Origin: Rhodocyclaceae bacterium
Lineage (GTDB): Bacteria > Pseudomonadota > Gammaproteobacteria > Burkholderiales > Rhodocyclaceae
Direction of reading: 5' to 3'
NCBI GenBank assembly: GCA_020445745.1
Contig: JAGRGB010000119.1
Location: 1-64,000, forward strand
DNA length: 64,000 bases
Positions 39,388 to 49,273 of the stretch are shown piece by piece. The notes under the pieces are model-generated. The model was given only the letters and a program-made list of their open reading frames with translations. It had not been told where the DNA came from and made no database searches. The stretch's first letter is position 1, and every line of letters begins with the position of its first letter. A program made the position numbers and the translations under genes.

Positions 39388-39415
39388 GCGCTGGCGGCCT
39401 TGCGGCCGCCAGCGC
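39388..39415. terminator. Hairpin between convergent hemY and hemF
   Basis: A perfect 12-bp GC-rich stem (GCGCTGGCGGCC with its complement) closes a four-base TTGC loop. No T tract follows on either strand. It lies between two genes that point towards each other and can act for both. Confidence 0.55.
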
Positions 39416-39427
39416 CACCGGCCGGCG

Positions 39428-40333
39428 TCAGGCCCAGTCGCGGGGCTTCAGATAATCGCGGTAGAGCACTTCCTCGGCACTGCCGGCTTCCGGCTGCCAG
39501 TCGTAGCGCCACTTCACGACCGGCGGCATCGACATCAGGATCGACTCGGTTCGGCCGCCCGACTGCAGCCCGAACAGCGTCCCGCGGTCGAACACCAGAT
39601 TGAATTCCACGTAGCGGCCCCGTCGATAGGCCTGGAAATCCCGTTCGCGCTCGCCGTAGGGAATTGTCCGGCGGCGTTCGACGATCGGCTGATAGGCTTC
39701 CAGGAAGGCGTCGCCGACCGCGCGGGTCAGGCCGAAGGCGTCGTCGAACGAGACGCTGCCGTCGGCACCGTGGTCGTCGAAGAACAGGCCGCCGACGCCG
39801 CGTGGTTCATTGCGGTGCTTGAGGAAGAAGTAGCGGTCGCACCATTCCTTCAACTCGCGGTAGCGCGCCGCGCCCCAGGGCATGACGGCCTGCCGGCAGA
39901 CGGAATGGAAATGACGGACGTCCTCCTCGAACGGGTAGTACGGGGTCAGGTCCATGCCACCGCCGAACCACCACGCCGGCGCCTGGCCCTCGGCCTCGGC
40001 GATGAAGAAGCGCACGTTCATGTGCACGGTCGGGCAGTAGGGGTTGCGTGGGTGCAGGACCAGCGACACCCCCATTGCCTCGAAACCCCGGCCGGCCAGC
40101 TCGGGGCGGTTGGCCGTTGCCGACGGTGGCAGCGCGCCGCCCCTGACGTGCGAGAAATTGCAGCCGCCGCGCTCGAAGAAGTCGCCCTCTTCGATCACCC
40201 GGGTGATGCCGCCGCCGCCGAGCGGACGATCCCACGCGTCGCGGGCGAAGGTCTGGCCGTCCAAGGCTTCCAGGCGGTTGACGATGCGCTGCTGCAGCGC
40301 GAGCAGGTATTCCTTGACCGTCGTCGCGTGCAT
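39428..40333 (-). CDS. hemF: Oxygen-dependent coproporphyrinogen-III oxidase
   Basis: It decarboxylates coproporphyrinogen III to protoporphyrinogen IX using O2. The 301 residues are typical. Visible conserved segments are [19 protein letters not shown] near 36-54, the [13 protein letters not shown] segment near 98-110 and a [11 protein letters not shown] segment near 124-134. The start is ATG at 40333. Together with hemA, hemC and hemD it indicates aerobic heme synthesis. Confidence 0.97.
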   Translation of the reverse strand: MHATTVKEYLLALQQRIVNRLEALDGQTFARDAWDRPLGGGGITRVIEEGDFFERGGCNFSHVRGGALPPSATANRPELAGRGFEAMGVSLVLHPRNPYCPTVHMNVRFFIAEAEGQAPAWWFGGGMDLTPYYPFEEDVRHFHSVCRQAVMPWGAARYRELKEWCDRYFFLKHRNEPRGVGGLFFDDHGADGSVSFDDAFGLTRAVGDAFLEAYQPIVERRRTIPYGERERDFQAYRRGRYVEFNLVFDRGTLFGLQSGGRTESILMSMPPVVKWRYDWQPEAGSAEEVLYRDYLKPRDWA

Positions 40334-40338
40334 CGGTT

Positions 40339-40671
40339 TCAGGTCTTGTCCACGACGTTGGCGGCGGCCGCACCGGTACGGACCTCGGCGATTGCGGCCG
40401 AGCGTGCGTCCTCGTCCTGGAACATCGGGCTGGTTCCCACGACCTGACCGTTGCTCGCCTTGAGGTTGAAGAACGGTCTCCCGTCCGAAGCGGTCTTCAG
40501 TTCGTAGCGGTCGTCGTCGGCCGCGTTCCTGCGTACCGAGTCGATGCCCTTGCTGGCACTTGCCTTGGCGTTGTATCCCTCGCTGCGCAGCAGCGTGCCG
40601 CCGGCATTGGCCTGCAGCTTGAAATAGAACTCGCCCTTGTCGTTCCTGGTCAGTTCGAATGTCGGTGCCAT
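40339..40671 (-). CDS. yegP: YegP-family protein (two DUF1508 repeats)
   Basis: A 110-residue cytosolic protein made of two tandem DUF1508 repeats, the same length as E. coli YegP. The first repeat has [20 protein letters not shown] and the second has [21 protein letters not shown] chose the ATG at 40671 because AGGAGG lies eight bases before it. The stop codon is five bases from the hemF start, so the two are probably co-transcribed. No reaction is known for the family. Confidence 0.85.
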   Translation of the reverse strand: MAPTFELTRNDKGEFYFKLQANAGGTLLRSEGYNAKASASKGIDSVRRNAADDDRYELKTASDGRPFFNLKASNGQVVGTSPMFQDEDARSAAIAEVRTGAAAANVVDKT

Positions 40672-40840
40672 CGGCTGCTCCTCCTGCATGGTCATGTCAA
40701 TCGCATCTCGCCGGTGTCGTGCCAATCCGACGCGTCACCTTTTCGGACCTGGCTGAAGCATACCATCGCGTGGATGACCGGCCGGCTGTCGACCGCGGCG
40801 GCGGCCGCGGGGGCGTGAATATCTGTTGCGCTGCCGCGCT

Positions 40841-42112
40841 TCACCGCCGGATCGCGCGGTGACCGATGTCGCGGCGCATCTGACGGCCGTCGAAGATGAT
40901 GTGATCGGCGATGTCGTAGGCGTTCTTCTGCGCGCTGCGCACGTTCTCGCCAAGGGCGGTGACACACAACACCCGCCCCCCCGAGGTGACGATCCGATCG
41001 CCCTCCCGGGCGGTGCCGGCATGGAACACATGCACGTCTTCGTTGCCACCGGTCGGCAGGCCGTCGATGGCGTCGCCCTTGCGCGGCGATTCCGGATAGC
41101 CGTGGGCGGCCAGCACCACGCCGAGCGCAAATCGGCGATCCCATTCGGCCTCGGCCGAATCCAGCCTGCCGTCGAGGGCCGCGTCGACCAGATCGATCAG
41201 GTCGGTCTTGAGACGCATCATGATCGGCTGGGTCTCGGGATCACCCATGCGGCAGTTGAACTCGACGACCCGTGGCTGACCGCCATCGTCGATCATCAGG
41301 CCGGCGTACAGGAAGCCGGTGTAGGGGTGGCCGTCGGCGATCATGCCGTTGAGCGTCGGCATCACGATCTCGCGCATCACCCGGGCATGAATCTCCGGCG
41401 TGACCACCGGGGCCGGCGAATAGGCGCCCATGCCTCCGGTGTTGGGACCGCCATCGCCGTCCTTGAGGCGCTTGTGATCCTGGCTGGTTGCCAGCGCCAG
41501 CGCATGGCGGCCGTCCGCCATGACGATGAAGCTCGCCTCCTCGCCGCGCAGGAATTCCTCGATCACGACCTGCGCGCCGGCACCGCCCATGCGGTTGTCC
41601 ACCAGCATCATGTCGATCGCGGCGTGGGCTTCGTCGAGCGACATCGCGACCACCACGCCCTTGCCCGCCGCCAGGCCGTCGGCCTTGATGACGATCGGTG
41701 CACCGCTGCGATCGACGTGGGCGTGGGCTTCGGCGGCGTCGGTGAAGGTGGCGTAGCCGGCGGTCGGGATGCCGTGGCGGGCCATGAAGCGCTTGGCGAA
41801 GTCCTTCGATGCCTCCAGCTGGGAGGCCGCCCGGGTCGGGCCGAAGATGCGCTGACCGGCCTCGCGGAAGGCATCGACGACACCGTCTGCGAGCGGTGCC
41901 TCGGGGCCGACCACCGTGAGTGCCACCCGTTCGCGCTTGGCGAACTCGATCAGCACCCGGGGATTGGTGATCGGCACGTTTTCGATGCCCTGCTCGAGGG
42001 CGGTGCCGGCGTTGCCCGGTGCGACATACACCTTGTGGACCTTGGGTGACTGGACCAGCTTCCAGGCCAGCGCATGTTCGCGGCCACCAGAGCCAATGAC
42101 GAGGACTTTCAT
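40841..42112 (-). CDS. purD: Phosphoribosylamine--glycine ligase
   Basis: It joins phosphoribosylamine and glycine with ATP to form GAR in purine synthesis. The 423 residues are typical. The N-terminal MKVLVIGSGGREHALAWKL and the ATP-grasp segments, including GPEAPLADGV near 65-74 and MGDPETQPIM near 290-299, are intact. It lies 58 bases downstream of purH, the same pathway's last enzyme, on the same strand. Confidence 0.97.
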   Translation of the reverse strand: MKVLVIGSGGREHALAWKLVQSPKVHKVYVAPGNAGTALEQGIENVPITNPRVLIEFAKRERVALTVVGPEAPLADGVVDAFREAGQRIFGPTRAASQLEASKDFAKRFMARHGIPTAGYATFTDAAEAHAHVDRSGAPIVIKADGLAAGKGVVVAMSLDEAHAAIDMMLVDNRMGGAGAQVVIEEFLRGEEASFIVMADGRHALALATSQDHKRLKDGDGGPNTGGMGAYSPAPVVTPEIHARVMREIVMPTLNGMIADGHPYTGFLYAGLMIDDGGQPRVVEFNCRMGDPETQPIMMRLKTDLIDLVDAALDGRLDSAEAEWDRRFALGVVLAAHGYPESPRKGDAIDGLPTGGNEDVHVFHAGTAREGDRIVTSGGRVLCVTALGENVRSAQKNAYDIADHIIFDGRQMRRDIGHRAIRR

Positions 42113-42170
42113 GCTAGCTGCCGGTTCTCTCTCGGTTCAACGGCGCGGCCGCGCGGCCGTCGCACGGGGG

Positions 42171-43739
42171 TCAGTGACGGAAGTGGCGGAATCCGGTGAA
42201 TACCATCGCCAGGCCATGCTCGTCCGCGGCAGCGATGACCTCCGCGTCGCGCACCGAGCCACCCGGCTGGATGACCGCCGTCGCCCCGGCCTCGGCGAGC
42301 ACGTCGAGGCCGTCGCGGAACGGGAAGAAGGCGTCCGAGGCGGCTACCGCGCCGGCTATCGTCAGGCCGGCATTGTCGGCCTTGATACGGGCGATGCGAG
42401 CGGAGTCGACCCGGCTCATCTGGCCGGCGCCGACGCCGACGGTCATCCCGGCCCTGCAATAGACGATGGCGTTGGACTTGACGTACTTGGCCACCCGCCA
42501 GGCGAAAAGCAGATCCCGGGCCTCGCCCTCGTCGGGCGCGCGTCGTGTCACCACCTTGAGATCCCCGGGCCCGACCGGTGCGTGGTCGGCGCTCTGCACC
42601 AGCAGGCCGCCGCCGACGCGCTTGACGTCGATCTGCCGCAGCGCGCCGAGAGGCATCCTCAGTACCCGTACGTTTTGCTTGGCGCGCAGCACGTCGAGGG
42701 CTGCCGAGGAATAGTCCGGCGCGATCAGCACTTCCATGAACTGCTTCGAGACCGCCATCGCGGTTTCCTGGTCCACCGCGACATTGAACGCGATGATGCC
42801 GCCGAAGGCCGAGGTGGGGTCGGTGTCGAACGCCCGTGTGTAGGCCTCGTGGGCGCTGTCGCCGAGTGCCACGCCGCAGGGGTTGGCATGCTTGACGATG
42901 ACGCAGGCGGTGGTGTCGAAGGATTTTACACATTCCCATGCCGCGTCCGCGTCGGCGATGTTGTTGTAGGACAGCGCCTTGCCCTGCAACTGCTGATAGG
43001 CGGCGATGCCGCCGGTGTCGGCGCCGGGCTCGCGGTAGAACGCTGCGCTCTGGTGAGGATTCTCTCCATAGCGCAGATCCTCGACCTTGTCGAAGGCGAG
43101 CTGCAGGCGGTCCGGGTAGCTGCGGATCCTGCCGTCGGTGTCGAGCGCGGTCAGGTAGTTCGCGATCGCACCGTCGTAGCGGGCGGTGTGCGTGAAGGCC
43201 TTGACCGCGAGCGCGAAGCGGGTGACCGCGCCGATGCTGCCGTCGCCGCCACGCATCTCGGCGATGATTCGCTGGTAGTCGTCGGGATCGGTGACGACCG
43301 CGACGCCGCCGGCTTCGTTGCCGTGGTTCTTCGCCGCTGCCCGCACCATCGCCGGGCCGCCGATGTCGATGTTCTCGATCGCCTCCTGCAGCGTGCAATC
43401 GGCGCGCGCGATGGTCTGCTGGAAGGGATAGAGATTCACCACCAGCAGGTCGATCGCCGCGATGCCGTGCTCGGCGATGGTCCGCATGTGCGGTTCCGAG
43501 TCGCGCCGCGCCAGCAGACCGCCGTGCACCCGGGGGTGCAGGGTCTTGACCCGGCCGTCGAGGATCTCGGGCGATCCGGTGTACTCGGATACGTCGGTGA
43601 CCGCGAGGCCGGCGTCGCGGAGCAGGCGCGCGGTACCGCCGGTGGACAGCAGGGCGACGCCGTCGGCGGCGAGCTGGCCGGCAAATTCGACGATGCCGCG
43701 TTTGTCGGAGACGCTGATCAGGGCACGGGAAACTTTCAT
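42171..43739 (-). CDS. purH: Bifunctional AICAR transformylase/IMP cyclohydrolase
   Basis: It carries out the last two steps of IMP synthesis. The 522 residues match. The N-terminal cyclohydrolase domain begins [20 protein letters not shown], with the family's [12 protein letters not shown] near 35-46. The C-terminal transformylase domain shows [11 protein letters not shown] near 290-300 and the Lys-His catalytic region. The chosen start at 43739 matches the family and lies 37 bases after fis. The order dusB-fis-purH-purD is shared by several betaproteobacteria. Confidence 0.97.
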   Translation of the reverse strand: MKVSRALISVSDKRGIVEFAGQLAADGVALLSTGGTARLLRDAGLAVTDVSEYTGSPEILDGRVKTLHPRVHGGLLARRDSEPHMRTIAEHGIAAIDLLVVNLYPFQQTIARADCTLQEAIENIDIGGPAMVRAAAKNHGNEAGGVAVVTDPDDYQRIIAEMRGGDGSIGAVTRFALAVKAFTHTARYDGAIANYLTALDTDGRIRSYPDRLQLAFDKVEDLRYGENPHQSAAFYREPGADTGGIAAYQQLQGKALSYNNIADADAAWECVKSFDTTACVIVKHANPCGVALGDSAHEAYTRAFDTDPTSAFGGIIAFNVAVDQETAMAVSKQFMEVLIAPDYSSAALDVLRAKQNVRVLRMPLGALRQIDVKRVGGGLLVQSADHAPVGPGDLKVVTRRAPDEGEARDLLFAWRVAKYVKSNAIVYCRAGMTVGVGAGQMSRVDSARIARIKADNAGLTIAGAVAASDAFFPFRDGLDVLAEAGATAVIQPGGSVRDAEVIAAADEHGLAMVFTGFRHFRH

Positions 43740-43776
43740 TATTCTTCTGTGGTCGGGGCGCCTCGCGGGCGCGGAT

Positions 43777-44010
43777 TCAGAGGAGGTCGTATTCGCTGAG
43801 CTTGCGCCGCAGCGTGTTGCGGTTGATGCCGAGCATCTCGGCCGCGGCGGTCTGGTTGCCATTGGCGCGTCTGAGCACGAATTCGAGCATCGGACGCTCG
43901 GCGTTCTTCATCACCAGTTCGTAGATCGCCACCGGCTTCTCCCCGTCCAGGTCGCGAAAATAGCGGTCCAGGGTGCGGTAGACCGATTCTGCGATCTCGT
44001 TGTTGCTCAT
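43777..44010 (-). CDS. fis: DNA-binding protein Fis
   Basis: A nucleoid-associated DNA-bending protein and regulator of rRNA and stress genes. The 77 residues are short but within the range seen outside enterics. The C-terminal helix-turn-helix [20 protein letters not shown] is intact. The ATG at 44010 overlaps the dusB stop by four bases, the classic dusB-fis operon, in which translation coupling is known for E. coli. Confidence 0.95.
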   Translation of the reverse strand: MSNNEIAESVYRTLDRYFRDLDGEKPVAIYELVMKNAERPMLEFVLRRANGNQTAAAEMLGINRNTLRRKLSEYDLL

Positions 44011-45029
44011 GCAGCCAGTTCCTCGGCAAAAGTCTGGGTGTCGCGGTCCCGCGAAACCGGGCGGCGCAATTCGTGGAAGAAGCGGTCCACCGCTTCGAGC
44101 TGCGCCCCGGGGTGCTCGAGGCGGACCATCTGCTGGCGAAACTGCTGGGCGCCACCGATCCCGCGCACGTACCAGCCGATGTGCTTGCGGGCGACCCGCA
44201 CACCGGTGTGCCGGCCGTAGAAGGCGTGGATGTCCTCGACGTGTGCGCGGCAAATCCGGTGGATCTGTTCGCTAGGGGGCGGCGGCAAGTGCTCGCCGGT
44301 GGCCAGGAAATGTGCGATCTCGGCGAAGATCCACGGCCTGCCCTGGGCGGCACGGCCGATCATCACGGCATCGGCGCCGGTGTGGTCGAGGACCCGCCGC
44401 GCCTTGGCTGCCGTGTCGATGTCGCCATTGGCGATAATCGGGATGCCGATCGCCTGCTTGACCACGGCGATCGAATCGTATTCCGCCGCGCCGGTGTATC
44501 GGTCTTCGCGGGTGCGACCGTGGATCGTCAGCGCGCGTACGCCGCTGCCCTCGGCAATGCGGGCGATCGCCAGCACGTTGCGGCTGTCACGGCTCCAGCC
44601 GGTGCGGCACTTGAGGGTCACCGGCGTGTCGGGCACCGCCGCCACCACCGCCTCGAGGATCTCGCGCACCAGGCGTTCGTCGCGCATCAACGCGGAGCCG
44701 GCGGCCACGTTGCAGACCTTCTTGGCGGGGCAGCCCATGTTGATGTCGATGATGTCGGCGCCGCGGGACACGTTGTGCCGCGCCGCTGCAGCCATCATCT
44801 GCGGGTCTGCGCCGGCGATCTGGACGCTGATCGGACCGGCCTCGCCGTGATGGTCGGTACGCCGCCGGGTCTTGTCGGTGGCATACAGCAGGGCGTTCGA
44901 GGTGACCATCTCGGAGACCGCCAGGCCGGCGCCCATGCAACGTGCGACCTGCCGGAACGGGCGGTCCGTGACGCCGGCCATGGGCGCCAGAAAGACGTTG
45001 CTCCGCAGGTCAAAACCGGCGAGTTTCAT
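44007..45029 (-). CDS. dusB: tRNA-dihydrouridine synthase B
   Basis: A flavin enzyme that reduces uridine in the D-loop of tRNAs. The 340 residues fit. N-terminal MAGVTDRPFRQV is the start of the FMN-binding TIM barrel. The catalytic Cys is in NMGCPAKKVC near 100, and the IIANGDIDTAAKA segment is near 196-208. It is the first gene of the dusB-fis(-purH-purD) unit. Confidence 0.96.
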   Translation of the reverse strand: MKLAGFDLRSNVFLAPMAGVTDRPFRQVARCMGAGLAVSEMVTSNALLYATDKTRRRTDHHGEAGPISVQIAGADPQMMAAAARHNVSRGADIIDINMGCPAKKVCNVAAGSALMRDERLVREILEAVVAAVPDTPVTLKCRTGWSRDSRNVLAIARIAEGSGVRALTIHGRTREDRYTGAAEYDSIAVVKQAIGIPIIANGDIDTAAKARRVLDHTGADAVMIGRAAQGRPWIFAEIAHFLATGEHLPPPPSEQIHRICRAHVEDIHAFYGRHTGVRVARKHIGWYVRGIGGAQQFRQQMVRLEHPGAQLEAVDRFFHELRRPVSRDRDTQTFAEELAA

Positions 45030-45160
45030 GGGGTCGCGGCAAGCGGGGGAAAGTCGCGATTCTACCCGATGGGAGGCTTCCGGGCGGTGAAAATGACACG
45101 GCTCTCGACAAGCGTGGTGACCGTTGTCGGGCGCCGCAGCGGGGGCGCGCGGCCGATTCC

Positions 45161-46312
45161 TCAGGACCAGGCGCGGGCGCCGAACATCATCGTGCGTGCC
45201 AGCAGGCCGCGCAGCGGCGGGCAGGCGTCCAGCGTCAGCAGACCGGCGCCGCGGATCGCCGCGAGGGGCCCGATGTCGTTGCTGAACAGCCGTACCAGCG
45301 TGTCGGTGACGGTGATCGTGGCAGCCCGGTCGAGTCGCCGCTGGCGGGCGTAGCGGCGCAGCACGCGGGCCTCGCCGATGTCACCGGTGCCCGCGGCGAG
45401 GATCGTGCCGGCCAGCGCCCAGACGTCGCGCAGGGCCAGGTTGAAGCCCTGGCCGGCGACCGGATGCAGGGTCTGGGCGGCATTGCCGAGCCATACTGTC
45501 CGTGGCCCCGTCGGTTTGCTCCGGTAGCGCAGGGTCAGCGGAAAGCTCAGCCGCGCTTCGACACGCGTGAGGCGCACGCGACCGGCCATGTGGCGATCGA
45601 CTTCGGCCATGTAGGCGCCGTCGTCGAGGCCGGCGAGGCGTGTGGCCTCCTGCGGCGACGCAGTATGCACCAGCGCGTAGCGCCGGCCGTGGGGCAGCAG
45701 CGCCAGCGGGCCGCCGGCCGTGAAGCGCTCGAACGCCTGGTTGTCGTGTGGCCGCTCGGATTCCGCCAGCGTGACCAGTGCGTGCTGGCCATAGTCGCGA
45801 CTGCGCACATCCGCTGCCGAGTCGTCGATGCCGCCTTCCGCGCAGGCGACCAGTCGCGCACGCACGGCACCCGGGCGATCGCCATCGAGGCCGACGACGA
45901 CATCGTCGTCGCCGGCCTCGATGCTCGCCACCCGGCTGCCCTCGATCACCGTCGGACCGTCCGCGCCGAGCACCCGGTCGAGCGCCTGCGCCAGATCGCC
46001 GGCCCGCACGACATGGCCGAGGGCATCGATGCCCATCTCGCCGGCGTCGATCAGGGTGCGGCCGAAGCCACCTTCCTGGGAGACGTGGATGCGGCGAATC
46101 GGCGTCCCGTCGAGTCCGTCCCAGGCGCCCAGCCGCTGCAGGGTCTGGCATGAGCCGCGCGACAGCGCCAGCACCCGCGGATCGCCGCTGCTCGCGCCGC
46201 GGCCGCGGCCGTCGACCAGCGCGACGTCCAGCCCCCGGTCGCGCAGCGCCAGTGCCAGCGCCATGCCGACCGGGCCGGCGCCGACGATCAGCAGGTCATG
46301 CACCCGCGTCAC
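45161..46312 (-). CDS. ubiH: UbiH/COQ6-family FAD monooxygenase
   Basis: A flavin monooxygenase of ubiquinone synthesis (383 residues). The FAD-binding GxGxxG is in LLIVGAGPVGMALALALR near 8-24, and the second FAD motif is VWLGNAAQTLHPVAGQGF near 270-287. The position directly after pepP in the same direction matches the usual pepP-ubiH order. The start is GTG at 46312 and overlaps pepP by 17 bases. Which ring position it hydroxylates (UbiH versus UbiF/UbiI) is less certain. Confidence 0.88.
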   Translation of the reverse strand: MTRVHDLLIVGAGPVGMALALALRDRGLDVALVDGRGRGASSGDPRVLALSRGSCQTLQRLGAWDGLDGTPIRRIHVSQEGGFGRTLIDAGEMGIDALGHVVRAGDLAQALDRVLGADGPTVIEGSRVASIEAGDDDVVVGLDGDRPGAVRARLVACAEGGIDDSAADVRSRDYGQHALVTLAESERPHDNQAFERFTAGGPLALLPHGRRYALVHTASPQEATRLAGLDDGAYMAEVDRHMAGRVRLTRVEARLSFPLTLRYRSKPTGPRTVWLGNAAQTLHPVAGQGFNLALRDVWALAGTILAAGTGDIGEARVLRRYARQRRLDRAATITVTDTLVRLFSNDIGPLAAIRGAGLLTLDACPPLRGLLARTMMFGARAWS

Positions 46313-47621
46313 CCGCGGCCATCCATTGTTCGATGTCGTCGATCGTCTTCGGGGCGCCGGCGGTGATCAGTTCGCAACCGTCGGCGGTCACCAGGGCATC
46401 GTCCTCGATGCGCACACCGATGTTCCAGAAGGCCTCGGGAACATCCTCGGCCGGTCGCACGTAGCAGCCCGGTTCGACGGTCAGCATCATCCCTGGCGTC
46501 AGCGGCCGCCAGTCGCCGCCCTGCTTGTACTCGCCGGCATCGTGCACGTCGAGGCCCAGCCAGTGGCCGGTGCGGTGCATGTAGAAGCGCCGGTAGTCGT
46601 GGTTCTCGAGCACCGTGTCGAGGCTGCCGTTGAGCAGCCCGAGGTCGATCAGGCCGCGTGCCAGCACGGCCACCGCCGCATCGTGGGGTGCATTCCAAGG
46701 CGCACCTGGGCGGATTTCGCGAACCGCGGCATGCTGGGCGTCCAGCACCAGCTGGTAGATGTCCCGTTGCGCGCCGGCGAAGCGACCGCCGACCGGAAAG
46801 CTGCGGGTGATGTCCGAGGCGTAGCCGTCGAGTTCGCAACCGGCGTCGATCAGCAGCAGGTCGCCGTCGGCCATGCGCCGCTCGTTTTCGACGTAATGGA
46901 GCACGCAGGCGTTGGGGCCGCTGGCGACGATCGACGGATAGGCCGGTGCCTGGGCGCCGGCCCGGCGGAACGCCTGCTCGACCACCGCCTCGACCTCGTA
47001 CTCGAAGACGCCGGGTCGTGCGGTGCGCATCGCCTGGCGGTGGGCCTCGACCGAAATCGCCGCGGCGCGGCGCATCAGCGCAATCTCGGAATCGTCCTTG
47101 ACGAGGCGCATTTCGTCGAGCAGGGTGCGCACGTCGTGGATCGTCGGCGGCGCCGTGGCGCCGCTGCGGGCATTGGCACGGACCGTGTTGAGGGCTCGCG
47201 TCAGGCGCCCGTCCCAGGTGGCGTCGTGGCCCAGTGAAAAGTAGATCGCCGGCTGGTCCGCGAGGATCTCGGCGAGGACTTCGTCGACGATGTCGATGGC
47301 GTGGGCCTCGTCGATCCCGAATCGCTCGCGGGCCCCCTCGGGTCCGTGGCGGAAGCCGTCCCAGATCTCGCGTTCCGGATCCTTCTCCCGGCACAGCAGG
47401 ATCGATTTCGGGCTGTCGCCGGCCACCAGCAGCAACACCGCCTCGGGCTCGCGGAAGCCGGTGAGGTAGTAGAAGTAGCTGTCGTGGCGGTAGCGGTAGT
47501 GGGTGTCGCGGTTGCGGATCGCCTCGGGCGCCGTCGGCACCACGGCGACGCCGCCGCCGCGCTCGCCGATAAGGGCCAGCAGCCGGTCACGCCGGGTCCG
47601 GAATGGGGATGGATCGCTCAT
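46296..47621 (-). CDS. pepP: Xaa-Pro aminopeptidase
   Basis: A dinuclear metal aminopeptidase that removes N-terminal residues before proline. The 441 residues start at MSDPSPFRTRRDRL. Metal ligands of the pita-bread fold are visible in LLIDAGCELDGYASDITR near 250-268, HRTGHWLGLDVHD near 346-358, VEPGCYV near 379 and the Glu of RIEDDALVT near 400. It overlaps ubiH by 17 bases, a common pairing. Confidence 0.95.
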   Translation of the reverse strand: MSDPSPFRTRRDRLLALIGERGGGVAVVPTAPEAIRNRDTHYRYRHDSYFYYLTGFREPEAVLLLVAGDSPKSILLCREKDPEREIWDGFRHGPEGARERFGIDEAHAIDIVDEVLAEILADQPAIYFSLGHDATWDGRLTRALNTVRANARSGATAPPTIHDVRTLLDEMRLVKDDSEIALMRRAAAISVEAHRQAMRTARPGVFEYEVEAVVEQAFRRAGAQAPAYPSIVASGPNACVLHYVENERRMADGDLLLIDAGCELDGYASDITRSFPVGGRFAGAQRDIYQLVLDAQHAAVREIRPGAPWNAPHDAAVAVLARGLIDLGLLNGSLDTVLENHDYRRFYMHRTGHWLGLDVHDAGEYKQGGDWRPLTPGMMLTVEPGCYVRPAEDVPEAFWNIGVRIEDDALVTADGCELITAGAPKTIDDIEQWMAAGDAGA

Positions 47622-47658
47622 GTCGCTCTTTTCCGCACGGGTGCAGCGGTTTCCAGGA

Positions 47659-48462
47659 TTATTGCATGGGCGCGCCGCGGCCGTCGGTCGGGGGCGAGAT
47701 GCCGCCCGGGCGGCTGTGGTCGACCCAGGCCAGTCGACGATAGGCCCTGGCCCTGACGATGCCGGGCTTGACCACCTGGAAGTACGGCGAGACATCGAAG
47801 TCGCGTGGCGCGAACAGGCTGAAATGGCGCAGTTCGAGCTGTTCCTCGACACATTCCGGGCAGCCCGGATCGTCGCTGGCGATCCGGACCGTGCGCGGCA
47901 GGATCGGATATCGCACGGACTGGAACGCCTGGGCGATCAGCGTCGAGCAGATCGCCCGCGTCGGGTCGCCGCTGCCGAGGGACAGCATGCGGCGGCGGAA
48001 GCGCTGCGGCACCGGCGGCGTCGGCAACAGGTAGCGCGCCAGATCGACGACGTTGCGCAGATCATAGCGGTGGCCGATGCGCGCGATCGCGTAGTCCAGC
48101 ACCCGCTGCCGATCCTGGGGTGTGATGCCGGCCGGCCGGCAGATCCGGGTCGGCAGGCCGGCGAACGCCTCGAGGCCGACGACGCGCACGCCGTCGACGA
48201 TGTCCGCCTCGACGAAGGCCGGTTGCCGGCGCCCGTCCCCGCCGACGACGCGGTCGCCGACGAACAGCGCGGCATGGGACCAGGTGGACTGGGTCAGGTA
48301 CTTGATGATGCCGCTGACCCGGCTGTTGCCCTCGACCAGCAGCACGTCGCCCGGCTCGAGGGCCGCGAGCAGGCGCTGGGGATCGGTCGGCGGTGTCAGG
48401 TGATCGGTCTCTACCGGGTGCGTCAGGTAGCGTCCGATGCAGCCGCCCAGCCAGCCCAGCAT
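47659..48462 (-). CDS. YiiX-like permuted papain-fold hydrolase
   Basis: A 267-residue protein of the YiiX/DUF830 group of NlpC/P60-related cysteine hydrolases. The catalytic pair appears as His63 in WSHAALFVGD and Cys172 in AICSTLIAQAF, with the permuted order His before Cys. Members act on lipids, amides or peptides; the substrate is unknown. An in-frame GTG at 48471 would add three residues. It follows the anti-sigma gene by 17 bases and may belong to the same transcript. Confidence 0.75.
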   Translation of the reverse strand: MLGWLGGCIGRYLTHPVETDHLTPPTDPQRLLAALEPGDVLLVEGNSRVSGIIKYLTQSTWSHAALFVGDRVVGGDGRRQPAFVEADIVDGVRVVGLEAFAGLPTRICRPAGITPQDRQRVLDYAIARIGHRYDLRNVVDLARYLLPTPPVPQRFRRRMLSLGSGDPTRAICSTLIAQAFQSVRYPILPRTVRIASDDPGCPECVEEQLELRHFSLFAPRDFDVSPYFQVVKPGIVRARAYRRLAWVDHSRPGGISPPTDGRGAPMQ

Positions 48463-48479
48463 GCCCGCCACGTCCGCAC

Positions 48480-48674
48480 TCAGTCGTCGGCGGGGCCGCG
48501 CTGGCCCTCCCGGTAGCGGCGCGTCGCCGTGCGCAGGAACTTCATCTGCTGGCGGAAATTGGTGCACGCCCTGCAAATGGCGAGATGCATGCGCAGGTTG
48601 ATCTTTTCGGACAGCGACAACGGGCGGTCGTGTTCCTCCGAACAGAGGCGATTGACTTCCTTGCAGCTCAGCAT
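48480..48674 (-). CDS. Anti-sigma factor, zinc-finger type (ZAS)
   Basis: A 64-residue protein whose only motif is the zinc-binding His-x3-Cys-x2-Cys of anti-sigma domains: His30, Cys34 and Cys37 in MHLAICRACTNF. No membrane helix is present, so it is a soluble inhibitor. The ATG overlaps the end of the ECF sigma gene by 7 bases, as expected for a sigma/anti-sigma pair. Confidence 0.85.
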   Translation of the reverse strand: MLSCKEVNRLCSEEHDRPLSLSEKINLRMHLAICRACTNFRQQMKFLRTATRRYREGQRGPADD

Positions 48675-49273
48675 GCCGCACCCTCCCGGCCGAACCAGTC
48701 GCGGTCCAGGCACAGCCGCAGGCCGGCGCGGGCACGGTGCAGGATGACCCAGCAATTGCTGGTGCTGATGCCGAGTTCGGCGCAGATCTCGTCGGTCTCC
48801 AGGTCCAGGAACTCGCGCATCATGAACACCCGCGAAGTCTTCGCCGGCAGGCGATTCAGGCAGGCGTCGAAGACGTCCCAGAACTGCTGCTGCGACAGCG
48901 AGGATTCGGGGTCCGCCCAGGTCGGTGGCCGGTCTTCCGGATTCCAGTGGCCACGCTGATCGAACAGCGCGTCGAAGTCGTCCCCGCCCTCGGCGCTGCC
49001 ATCGACCAGGTCGGCACCGGCGATCTCGCGCGAACTCTTGCGAATATGGTCGACGATCTTGTTGCGCAGGATGGAGAACATCCAGGTCTTCAGTGCCGAT
49101 CGGCCGGCGAAGCTGGCTTCGTACTTCATCGCCGAGAACAGGGCCTCCTGCACCATGTCCTCGGCGGCGCCGGCGTCGCGCAGCTGCAACTGGGCGAAAC
49201 GCAGCATGTCGCGGCGGATCCTCGCGATCGACGGGTCGTTCCAGTCGATCCGGCCGGCGGCGGAGTCGTTCAT
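48668..49273 (-). CDS. ECF-type RNA polymerase sigma factor
   Basis: A 201-residue extracytoplasmic-function sigma factor. Region 2 contains DMVQEALFSAMKYEA and ALKTWMFSILRNKIVDHI (core and -10 binding), and region 4 contains ETDEICAELGISTSNCWVIL (-35 binding). Regions 2 and 4 are separated by an acidic linker of about 60 residues, longer than usual. The ATG has AGGGAGGGA just before it. It overlaps nrtS upstream by four bases and the zinc-finger anti-sigma downstream by seven, forming one unit. Confidence 0.92.
   Translation of the reverse strand: MNDSAAGRIDWNDPSIARIRRDMLRFAQLQLRDAGAAEDMVQEALFSAMKYEASFAGRSALKTWMFSILRNKIVDHIRKSSREIAGADLVDGSAEGGDDFDALFDQRGHWNPEDRPPTWADPESSLSQQQFWDVFDACLNRLPAKTSRVFMMREFLDLETDEICAELGISTSNCWVILHRARAGLRLCLDRDWFGREGAAC

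Noticed and set aside
36506-39418. 970-residue minus-strand reading frame over hemX and hemY
   Set aside because: It is opposite two recognised genes, and the hemX repeat tail creates long Cys/Arg-rich antisense runs. No motif was found.
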